DNA of 5,410 nt from Candidatus Dormiibacterota bacterium. Its GTDB lineage: Bacteria > Chloroflexota > Dormibacteria > UBA8260 > Bog-877. The stretch is from the NCBI GenBank assembly GCA_003164475.1, contig PLTL01000094.1, positions 1 through 5,410 on the forward strand, given 5' to 3'. Below, piece after piece: positions 1-5,165 of this stretch (positions are counted from its first letter, which is position 1; each line of letters starts with the position of its first letter). The position numbers and the translations under genes are program-made. The notes under the pieces were generated by a model that did no database searches, was not told the DNA's origin, and saw only the letters and a program-made list of their open reading frames with translations.

Positions 1-864
1 GCGGCCCTTGACGAGCTTCGCGCCCGCGGCATCAACCTGGTGGCCAACGCGCTCTCCCAGTCGAGCGATCACGTTCTGAGTTTCTTCACGCAGCTACGGG
101 CCGAGGTCGCCTTCTACGTCGGCTGCCTCAACCTGCACGCCGAGCTCGAGCGACGCGGGTATGCGACCTCGTTTCCCGCCCCACACTCAGCCTCCGCCCG
201 AATCCTCGGCGTCTCGGAGCTGTACGACGTGGTCCTGGCGCTGACCATGCCCACCAGGGTCGTGGCCAACGACCTGTCGGCCGACGGGAAGGGGATGGTG
301 CTGATCACCGGTGCCAACCGAGGGGGCAAGTCGACCTTCCTGCGCAGCGTGGGACTGGCTCAGCTCATGATGCAGGCGGGGATGTTCGTTCCCGCCACCT
401 CGTTCTCCGCCGACGTCGCCAGCGGAGTCTTCACCCACTTCATGCGTGAGGAGGACGAGACGATGACCCGGGGCAAGCTCGACGAGGAGCTGGACCGCAT
501 GAGCCGGGTCGTCGATCTCATCGGACCGCGGGCGCTGCTGCTCTGCAACGAGTCCTTCGGCTCGACGAACGAGCGGGAGGGAGCTGACATCGGTGAACAG
601 GTCCTCCGGGCCCTGACCGACGCCGGCGTCAGGGTGGTCCTGGTCACCCACCTCTACGAACTGGCCCGGCGGCTCAGCGACAACTCAACGGATGGCGTCC
701 TCTCCCTGCGGGCCGAGCGGCTACCCGACGGCACCCGCACCTTCAAGGTGCGCGAGGCGGGGCCGCTACGGACCAGCTTCGGCAACGACGTCTACGCGGC
801 TGTCTTCGGCGGCGTCAACCCCACAGCTCAAGGGGATGCGACGGCAGAGGGGACGCCGGTCTGA
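1..864 (+). CDS. MutS-family ATPase, C-terminal part (5' end outside window)
   Basis: The frame is open from the first base, so this is the last 287 codons of a longer gene; the GTG at 40 is internal. Counting from the first codon, residues 1-60 resemble the helical lever region of MutS, and the rest is the ABC-type ATPase domain. Walker A is GANRGGKST at 104-112 (canonical MutS GPNMGGKST). A signature-like segment, MTRGKLDEEL, lies at 155-164. Walker B is LLLCNES with the catalytic Glu at 184, followed by FGSTNEREG, and the H-loop His is in VTHLYELA at 217. The usual Walker B Asp is Asn (CNE instead of DE), which fits a divergent MutS-like subfamily rather than the canonical mismatch sensor. 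Family knowledge says such proteins bind DNA and hydrolyse ATP as dimers. Many actinobacteria lack classical MutS/MutL repair, so the role here is unknown. No endonuclease (Smr) domain follows. The ATPase family assignment is secure; the pathway is not. Confidence 0.93.
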   Translation, partial: AALDELRARGINLVANALSQSSDHVLSFFTQLRAEVAFYVGCLNLHAELERRGYATSFPAPHSASARILGVSELYDVVLALTMPTRVVANDLSADGKGMVLITGANRGGKSTFLRSVGLAQLMMQAGMFVPATSFSADVASGVFTHFMREEDETMTRGKLDEELDRMSRVVDLIGPRALLLCNESFGSTNEREGADIGEQVLRALTDAGVRVVLVTHLYELARRLSDNSTDGVLSLRAERLPDGTRTFKVREAGPLRTSFGNDVYAAVFGGVNPTAQGDATAEGTPV

Positions 865-874
865 GCCTCGGCAC

Positions 875-891
875 GAGGGAAGGTCTCCCTC
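875..891 (+). terminator. Candidate hairpin terminator after the mutS-like gene
   Basis: GAGGGA and TCCCTC form a perfect 6-bp stem around the 5-base loop AGGTC, starting 10 bases after the mutS-like stop. No T-run follows, so this is not a classical intrinsic terminator, although high-GC bacteria often lack the U-tail. The rest of the 234-base convergent gap (865-1098) has only weaker hairpins, such as CGGCC-TCAC-GGCCG at 1054-1067. Confidence 0.35.
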
Positions 892-1098
892 CCCGCATAT
901 CTGGTCCCGTGGCCCAGCTCACGCTCGAGGTGCAGCAGCCGGTTGCACTTGGTGACGCACTCGGAGCATGAGGGCGCCCCCAACTTCAGCTGGCCTCCAC
1001 TCAAGAGCGGGGAGCGACGCCCCGCAGGGTCGTGGCGAACGCCTTTGCCGGGTCGGCCTCACGGCCGGGAAGATCAGAGCGTGGCCCGGAGGCCCTCC

Positions 1099-2394
1099 TC
1101 AGAAGCGCACCGGCCGGCAGAAGGCCGACTTCCCGGCGTAGCGGGCGCTGGCGCCCAGCTGCTCCTCGATGCGCATGAGCTGGTTGTACTTCTCCACCCG
1201 CTCACCACGGCAGGGTGCTCCCGTCTTGAGGTGACCGGTGTCGAGCGCCACGGTCATGTCGGCGATAAAGCTGTCCACCGTCTCCCCGGAGCGGTGGGAG
1301 ACGAAGGCACCCCACCCGTGGAACTGGGCCAGCCGCGTGGCGGCGATGGTCTCGGTCAGGGTGCCGATCTGGTTGAGCTTGATCAGGGCCGAGTTGGCGA
1401 TGTCCTCCTCGATGGCACGGGCGATGATGGTCGGGTTGGTGCAGAAGATGTCGTCGCCGACCAGCTCGATGGTCGCACCCAGCGCGCGGTTGAGGACCTT
1501 CCAGTTCTCCCAATCGCTCTCGGCCAGACCGTCTTCCAGGAGGCAGATCGGATAGTCCGCCACCATCGACTCGTAGTACGCCACCATCTCCTCGCTGGTG
1601 AGCTGGCGGCCCTCGCTCTTCAGGTCGTACTTCCCACCATGGAAGAACTCACTGGGAGCCGGATCCATGGCGATCCCCACGTCCGCCCCGGGCCGCAGCC
1701 CGGCCTTCTCGATGGCGGACACGATCAGGTCTAGCGGCTCGCGATTGGACTTCACGTGAGGCGCAAAGCCACCCTCGTCGCCGACCCCCACCGTGAGACC
1801 CTTCTCGATCAGGATCCCCTGCAGCGCACGATAGATCTCGCTGCTCCAGCGGACGGCCTCGCGGAAGTCGGGGGCGCCATACGGAGCGATCATGTACTCC
1901 TGAATGTCCGCCCCCTGACCGTGGGCGTGCACACCGCCGTTGAGGATGTTCATCATCGGCACCGGCAGACGGGTTGCCCCGGGCCCACCGAGATACTGGT
2001 ACAGGGGACGGCCACTCGCCTCGGCGGCAGCACGAGCGCAGGCCATCGACACACCGAGGATAGCGTTGGCACCGAGGCGGCCCTTGTTGGGTGTCCCGTC
2101 GAGCGCGATCATCCCCGCGTCGACCTCGGCCTGGGCGCTCGCATCCATGCCGAGGAGGCCGGGAGCGATGGTCTCCTCGATTCCGGCCACGGCTTTGAGG
2201 ACACCCTTGCCACCAAAGCGATGCGGATCGCCATCGCGAAGCTCCACGGCCTCACGACTGCCCGTGGATGCGCCAGACGGCACGCCGGCGCGGGCCCTGA
2301 TCCCGCAGGCCAGATCCACCTCCACCTCCACGGTGGGGTTTCCGCGCGAATCGAGGATCTCGCGTCCATGGATTCGAGTGATGGTGGTGTCCAC
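1099..2394 (-). CDS. eno: Enolase (phosphopyruvate hydratase)
   Basis: This is a cytosolic glycolytic enzyme that interconverts 2-phosphoglycerate and phosphoenolpyruvate with Mg2+. It is 431 aa, the usual bacterial length. The N-terminal domain opens with IHGREILDSRGNPTVEVEV and carries the mobile loop PSGASTG at 39-45. The TIM-barrel domain keeps every expected active-site residue. These are the acid/base Glu in DIQEYM (E166) and GDEGGF (E207); the metal ligands D244, E287 (LLEDG) and D314 (VGDD); the catalytic base K339 (ALIKLNQIG); SHRSGE at 366-371; and K390 (LKTGAPCR). The start is GTG, fixed by GGGAGG six bases upstream. Oddities are HAHGQGAD at 156-163, where most enolases have HADNNVD (one residue longer and lacking the Asp-Asn), and DPAPSEF in place of D-x-A-A-SEF. 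The neighbours are not the cell-division and mazG-type genes I recall beside actinobacterial eno, so it may be a second copy. Function as an enolase is very likely. Confidence 0.97.
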   Translation of the reverse strand: MDTTITRIHGREILDSRGNPTVEVEVDLACGIRARAGVPSGASTGSREAVELRDGDPHRFGGKGVLKAVAGIEETIAPGLLGMDASAQAEVDAGMIALDGTPNKGRLGANAILGVSMACARAAAEASGRPLYQYLGGPGATRLPVPMMNILNGGVHAHGQGADIQEYMIAPYGAPDFREAVRWSSEIYRALQGILIEKGLTVGVGDEGGFAPHVKSNREPLDLIVSAIEKAGLRPGADVGIAMDPAPSEFFHGGKYDLKSEGRQLTSEEMVAYYESMVADYPICLLEDGLAESDWENWKVLNRALGATIELVGDDIFCTNPTIIARAIEEDIANSALIKLNQIGTLTETIAATRLAQFHGWGAFVSHRSGETVDSFIADMTVALDTGHLKTGAPCRGERVEKYNQLMRIEEQLGASARYAGKSAFCRPVRF

Positions 2395-2400
2395 TTCGCT

Positions 2401-2406
2401 CCTCCC
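2401..2406 (-). promoter_or_regulatory. Ribosome binding site of eno
   Basis: On the minus strand GGGAGG is followed by AGCGAA and then the GTG start, an ideal six-base spacing. This fixes the GTG at 2394 as the enolase start. Confidence 0.85.
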
Positions 2407-2420
2407 GTACCGTCAGGTAC
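2407..2420 (-). promoter_or_regulatory. Small hairpin abutting the eno ribosome binding site
   Basis: GTACC and GGTAC form a perfect 5-bp stem around a 4-base loop, directly adjacent to the Shine-Dalgarno sequence. It could modulate ribosome access or serve as an operator; the short stem could also be chance. Confidence 0.3.
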
Positions 2421-2571
2421 GCACACACTCAGAGCGCTCACTCTCGGGCTTGCTACCGAGAGTCTCACCCAATATCGTTTGCGCCGGCATCATCGTAAGT
2501 CGGCAAAGCACCGGTGGCCCTGACCGTTGCGCCCGCCATGAGCCACTTCGCCAATCCTCCACGTTCACCAT
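2413..2571 (-). CDS. Possible 52-aa upstream ORF in the eno leader
   Basis: An ATG at 2571 opens 52 codons ending in TGA at 2413, 18 bases before the enolase start. GGAG lies 8 bases upstream of the ATG, so a ribosome binding site is plausible. The peptide begins MVNVEDWRSGSW and ends SERSECVRT. It has no membrane segment or domain I recognise, and is Ser/Arg-rich toward its end. It spans the inverted repeat and palindrome of the leader and could be a leader peptide affecting enolase expression. Equally, it may be a chance frame in GC-rich DNA. Existence as a gene is uncertain. Confidence 0.22.
   Translation of the reverse strand: MVNVEDWRSGSWRAQRSGPPVLCRLTMMPAQTILGETLGSKPESERSECVRT
2440..2463 (-). 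promoter_or_regulatory. Perfect 8-bp inverted repeat in the eno leader
   Basis: ACTCTCGG and CCGAGAGT are exact reverse complements separated by 8 bases. The 8-bp palindrome GAGCGCTC lies immediately beside it at 2432-2439. The pair sits 46-69 bases upstream of the enolase start, a typical place for a repressor operator or a leader-RNA stem. A weak -10-like GATATT (complement of 2471-2476) lies just upstream with no convincing -35. No regulator can be named. Confidence 0.35.
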
Positions 2572-2586
2572 CGGGATCTCTCCCGA
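2571..2586 (-). other. Hairpin with GAGA tetraloop upstream of eno
   Basis: On the minus strand TCGGGA-GAGA-TCCCGA is a perfect 6-bp stem closed by a GNRA-type tetraloop. If transcribed it would be a stable RNA element. It ends on the first base of the possible upstream ORF's ATG and contains that ORF's GGAG, so it could mask its translation. There is no T-run after it. Confidence 0.3.
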
Positions 2587-2640
2587 AGGTCACCCAACAG
2601 CATCAGTCAGAAGCCATCGGCCCAGTGGGCGGTTGGTGAG

Positions 2641-2658
2641 GAGCAGGCTTCACTGCTC
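2641..2658. repeat. 6-bp inverted repeat
   Basis: GAGCAG and CTGCTC flank the 6-base loop GCTTCA. A further CGGT/ACCG pair lies just outside with unequal spacers, so a larger imperfect stem is possible. There is no T-tail. The role is unknown. Confidence 0.25.
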
Positions 2659-2734
2659 GACCGCTGATGATACGCCCCGCCGGCCCGTGCGGTCCGGCGC
2701 CGGTGGCCCGCCACGGAATGAAGCCCCTCAGGTG

Positions 2735-2983
2735 TCATCCGGAGTCGATGGCCTCGGGACCGCCGGGCCGCGGGAACCCCCAACTCCCGCTGCGACGATG
2801 ACCCCCAACTCCCGCTGCGACGATGACCCCCAAAGCGCCGGGTCCAACGGCGGCGGCGATCATCGGGCCCCGCTCACCACCGGGGGCGGCTTGCCGGCCG
2901 AGAGTGGCGGCGACACCCGCCGCCACGACCACACCCAGAGCGGCGGGGATCAGTGACCGCGAAGCCGCGCGCGCCGTCGCCAC
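2735..2983 (-). CDS. Possible small hydrophobic protein, tail altered by a 25-bp duplication
   Basis: This is an 82-aa frame with a GTG start; GAGG lies 7 bases upstream. It has two hydrophobic stretches, residues 11-29 and 41-61, that could be membrane segments. They share a repeat: ALGVVVAAGV at 15-24 and ALGVIVAAGV at 50-59. Nearly all codon differences between the two copies are synonymous. The overlapping plus-strand frame shares the same wobble positions, so this does not prove which strand is coding. After the second copy a 25-bp tandem duplication, not a multiple of three, shifts the frame. Without it the protein would end GGSRGPAVPRPSTPDDT at a stop at 2728. No family is recognised. 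It may be a real small membrane protein, a decaying gene, or a GC-driven open frame. Confidence 0.27.
   Translation of the reverse strand: MATARAASRSLIPAALGVVVAAGVAATLGRQAAPGGERGPMIAAAVGPGALGVIVAAGVGGHRRSGSWGFPRPGGPEAIDSG
2776..2825. repeat. Perfect 25-bp tandem duplication
   Basis: Bases 2776-2800 are repeated exactly at 2801-2825, and a third partial copy (ACCCCCAA) begins at 2826. The unit starts ACCCCCAACTCCC and ends GCGACGATG. The absence of any mismatch suggests a recent event such as replication slippage, or an assembly artefact. A diverged relative of part of the unit lies about 105 bases to the right, around 2910-2940. Confidence 0.9.
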
Positions 2984-3051
2984 AACTCCACCTCGGCCAC
3001 CACGGGTTCAAGGGCGTCTCTCTCGCTTCAGGGAACCACCGCAGTCGCCGT

Positions 3052-3073
3052 TCCCGGCAAGCGGGACCCGGGA
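3052..3073 (-). terminator. Weak candidate terminator after the four-gene cluster
   Basis: TCCCGG and CCGGGA form a perfect 6-bp stem around a 10-base loop, about 105 bases downstream of the last gene of the minus-strand cluster. There is no T-run. It is the best stem-loop I found between that gene and the next minus-strand frame, but it is not convincing. Confidence 0.2.
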
Positions 3074-3175
3074 GGCTCAAACCCTGGTCAGTGTCGCCGA
3101 GCAGGTCCGCTCAGTTTCGCCCAGCGCCGTCAATGCGCTAGTCCACACTGAGCTCGGTGCTGCCGGAGAAGCGGC

Positions 3176-3185
3176 GCGCTAGCGC
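3176..3185. repeat. 10-bp palindrome over the stop of the 172-aa gene
   Basis: GCGCTAGCGC is a perfect palindrome centred on the TAG stop of the minus-strand gene (3179-3181). A plus-strand frame ends on the TAG of the same palindrome (3180-3182). Its role, if any, is unknown; it is too short and loopless to act as a terminator. Confidence 0.5.
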
Positions 3186-3697
3186 ACGGCGCTGCCCGCC
3201 AGGAGCGCCAGGCACTCGACTGCGGCCCCCTCCTCGTCAGGACTTATGCGCCCACCGTGCAGCGCCTCTCGCTTCAACGCGTAAATGTGCATGTCCTCTG
3301 ACAGACGAACCATAGTCGTCCCCAACCGCTGCACAACCGCGCGTGCGCGCGGTGCGTCGATGCCGCCGTTGACAACGAGCAGCGCGTGATGCAAGCACAT
3401 TGGCGGGGCCAGGGTGGCGGGCGAGGAAGTGTCGAATGATCTCACGACCGCTTGGACAAGGTCGCGTTCGGTGGTCTGCAGGGCGTTGCACCCTGGGCAG
3501 CGGTCGGAGTCAACCGTGAGGCCGGCAACGCCGAGCAAGATCTCTTCCCGGTCACACCCGCTCTGGCCGAGACGGAGGAGCGTCTCGCACGCCTCGTCAA
3601 GAAGCCCAGGTGACAACTGTGCATCGATCTCTAAGTAGCGGCAGAGGTGAATGACGTGGTCGACGATGGGTGGCTCTGGAGCGACGTGGAGTGTCAT
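3179..3697 (-). CDS. 172-aa putative metal-binding protein (DUF6062-like pattern)
   Basis: The start is the ATG at 3697, which overlaps the previous gene's stop as ATGA. A longer frame to 3814 would read through the upstream gene and has a low-complexity Arg/Pro/Gly N-terminus. The protein has a CPGC motif at residues 67-70 and CLHH at 101-104, with a helical stretch (ERDLVQAVVRSF) between them. That spacing suits a Zn2+ site made of two cysteine pairs or Cys/His. The tail, from MVRLSEDMHIYALKRE to a short Gly/Asp/Glu turn (SPDEEG) and an ALLAG end, matches the layout I recall for DUF6062-type proteins. That family is uncharacterised, with CPxC, GLCxxH and a Glu-rich helical end. This is recognition by pattern only. 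There is no signal peptide or membrane segment, so it is probably cytosolic. Base composition looks less GC-rich than in the MFS gene. Molecular function is unknown. Confidence 0.8.
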   Translation of the reverse strand: MTLHVAPEPPIVDHVIHLCRYLEIDAQLSPGLLDEACETLLRLGQSGCDREEILLGVAGLTVDSDRCPGCNALQTTERDLVQAVVRSFDTSSPATLAPPMCLHHALLVVNGGIDAPRARAVVQRLGTTMVRLSEDMHIYALKREALHGGRISPDEEGAAVECLALLAGSAVR

Positions 3698-3912
3698 TTC
3701 GCGTTGAGCCCCCGAAGCTCCACCAGGAGAAGGTCGAGGTCGCGTCGCCGGCCGATGTGAACCGCCACCTGTTTCGACCTGCCGGCAACGACCGCAGTGA
3801 AATCGAGCAACCACGCCCCGCTACTTCCGCGGACCAGAAAGACGTCGTCGATGCGCAGCAGCGGTGCGCCACTCGTGGTCTTCTCCAAGCGCGGCCCCTG
3901 AGTGGTGGTCAT
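3694..3912 (-). CDS. 72-aa protein of unknown function between transporter and metal-binding gene
   Basis: The ATG at 3912 overlaps the MFS stop as ATGA, and its own TGA overlaps the next ATG in the same way. This double coupling is the main evidence that it is a real gene; neither junction has a strong Shine-Dalgarno. After a polar N-terminus (about 18 residues) the sequence alternates hydrophobic and polar residues in apparent beta strands (LLRIDDVFLVRG, AWLLDFTAVV, KQVAVHIG). It ends in a probable short helix (DLDLLLVELRGL). There are no cysteines, no membrane helix and no recognised domain. A small beta-barrel or PH-like fold is one reading of the strand pattern, but this is inference. 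Its position suggests it works with the transporter or the 172-aa protein. Confidence 0.75.
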   Translation of the reverse strand: MTTTQGPRLEKTTSGAPLLRIDDVFLVRGSSGAWLLDFTAVVAGRSKQVAVHIGRRRDLDLLLVELRGLNAK

Positions 3913-5165
3913 GCCGGCTGACCCGCAACGGAAGGCGGCATGGGTGACGCGCCCCTCGTTCGCCTGCGGACGGCAACGAGAAGCGGCAGGGCTGCGACCT
4001 CGGCGACCAGGGCAAAGGCCACCGCGGCGGGGATGGCCACCGAATACAGGATTCCGATGAGCACGCTGCCCAGGAACCAGGCGATCCCGTAGCCGGCGGT
4101 GAAGAGACCGTAAGCGGAGGCCCGGCGGGCGGCGGGCACCATGGTGGCGACGGCGGCCGGGATGATCGATTCCTGAACTCCCATCCCGAGTCCCCAGAGC
4201 GAGGCCCCAACCAGAGCGACCCAGAAGCCTCCCAGGAAGGCGAGCGGCGCATACAGCGCCGAGACGACGGTGAGCGGGAGCAGCACGCCGATCCCGAAGC
4301 GGTCGTAGAGACGCCCGAAGAGGAACGATCCGGCACCGCTCACCGCCATGGCGACCGCGTAGAAGATCGGGATGACGTCCGCGCCGACGACCGACCCCTG
4401 GGCGAAGTGGAAGGCGATCAGCGGCCAGTCCGCGAAACCGGCCCCGGCCAGGGCGGCCCCACCCAGGTAGATCCAGAAGATCCGGGGCAGACCGCGGGTC
4501 TGCACGTCGGCGGGCTTGGCGGCGAGGTCCTGCGGCCGCGGGTAGATGAACCGGGCGACTCCCACCAGGATCAGGCAGATCCCGGCTGGGATGGCGAGGG
4601 TGGCGAAGGCAAACCGATAGCCGCCCGCCCGGAGTGCCAGGATGCCGGCGATGGCGAGCGGCCCCAGCATCGCCCCGAACTGATCGAGGGCCTCGTGGAT
4701 GCCGAAGACGGTCCCGTAGCCGATGTCGGTCGCGGCATGCGAGAGCATGGCGTCGCGGGGAGGGTTGCGGGTCGCCTTGCCCACGCGTTCGAGAACGATG
4801 AGCAACGCCGCAACCGGCCAGCTCCCGGCCAGGGCCAGGAGCGGAACGGACACCATCTGAATGATGTAGCCGGCGATGGTGATCGGCCAGAACTGATGGG
4901 TGGCGTCGGCGAACCGCCCCGACACCAGGCGGAGGCCGTAGCCGAGCAGCTCGCCCAGACCGCTCACCACCGCGATCACCACCGCCCCAGCGCCCAGGGT
5001 TCCGAGGTAGGGACCGAGAACTGACCGCGACCCCTCGTAGGTGAAGTCGGCGAAGAGGCTCAGGACGCCGATGAGGAGGACGAATCGGATAGCCCGCGAA
5101 CGCCCCGCCGATCTCACGGCCCCACGCTTGGCCTCCGGCTCAGGTGGCGTGCGATCAGCCCCCAC
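3909..5165 (-). CDS. MFS transporter, substrate unknown
   Basis: This is a 418-aa integral membrane protein of the major facilitator superfamily, of normal length for about 12 helices. A basic N-terminus (residues 13-27) precedes TM1 (FVLLIGVLSLFADFTYEGSR). The loop between TM2 and TM3 has GRFADATHQFW at 83-93, matching the MFS motif-A position. The loop after TM4 carries ERVGKATRNPPRDAM at 126-140, a form common in uncharacterised bacterial and archaeal MFS exporters. A central basic/polar loop (RFIYPRPQDLAAKPADVQTRG) divides the two halves, and GRLYDRFG repeats motif A in the second half. Start choice: AAGGAG at 5173-5178 lies 7 bases before the GTG at 5165 and 4 before the GTG at 5168, so 5165 is preferred. 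The longer frame to 5357 reads through the NUDIX gene. It overlaps the NUDIX stop by 11 bases and the next gene by 4. The direction and substrate cannot be read from sequence. Confidence 0.95.
   Translation of the reverse strand: MGADRTPPEPEAKRGAVRSAGRSRAIRFVLLIGVLSLFADFTYEGSRSVLGPYLGTLGAGAVVIAVVSGLGELLGYGLRLVSGRFADATHQFWPITIAGYIIQMVSVPLLALAGSWPVAALLIVLERVGKATRNPPRDAMLSHAATDIGYGTVFGIHEALDQFGAMLGPLAIAGILALRAGGYRFAFATLAIPAGICLILVGVARFIYPRPQDLAAKPADVQTRGLPRIFWIYLGGAALAGAGFADWPLIAFHFAQGSVVGADVIPIFYAVAMAVSGAGSFLFGRLYDRFGIGVLLPLTVVSALYAPLAFLGGFWVALVGASLWGLGMGVQESIIPAAVATMVPAARRASAYGLFTAGYGIAWFLGSVLIGILYSVAIPAAVAFALVAEVAALPLLVAVRRRTRGASPMPPSVAGQPA

Larger units (their letters stand above)
2395..3178. 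other. 784-base stretch without a confident gene
   Basis: This gap lies between the enolase start and the stop of the 172-aa gene; both genes are on the minus strand. Its right end is downstream of the four-gene cluster and its left end is the enolase leader, so it should hold a terminator and a promoter. I see several inverted repeats, a perfect 25-bp tandem duplication, a 10-bp palindrome CCGGCGCCGG at 2694-2703, and two low-confidence short minus-strand ORFs. Long frames open on both strands here are mostly what high GC predicts. I see no tRNA-like or transposon-end structure. Confidence 0.6.

Noticed and set aside
1054..1067. CGGCC-TCAC-GGCCG hairpin downstream of eno as terminator
   Set aside because: It has only 5 bp and no T-run on either strand, and GC-rich short stems are expected by chance here.
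2776..2833. CRISPR array
   Set aside because: The 25-bp units are directly adjacent with no spacers, so this is a tandem duplication.
943..2956. Long plus-strand open frames antisense to enolase and running into the gap (943-1734, 1756-2523, 1940-2956)
   Set aside because: They mirror the enolase codons in GC-rich DNA. The products are low-complexity Arg/Pro/Gly/His-rich sequences with no recognisable domain.
2823..3182. 119-aa plus-strand frame ending VNALVHTELGAAGEAAR
   Set aside because: The first half is Pro/Ala/Thr low complexity, the ATG lies inside the 25-bp repeat with no ribosome binding site, and rare codons such as AGA occur. The last 35 residues look more protein-like, so it is not excluded, but I would not annotate it.
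3698..3814. Extended N-terminus of the 172-aa protein, including a CGRC motif
   Set aside because: It overlaps the 72-aa gene in another frame. The ATGA overlap at 3694-3697 gives a much better start, so the CGRC is a shadow.
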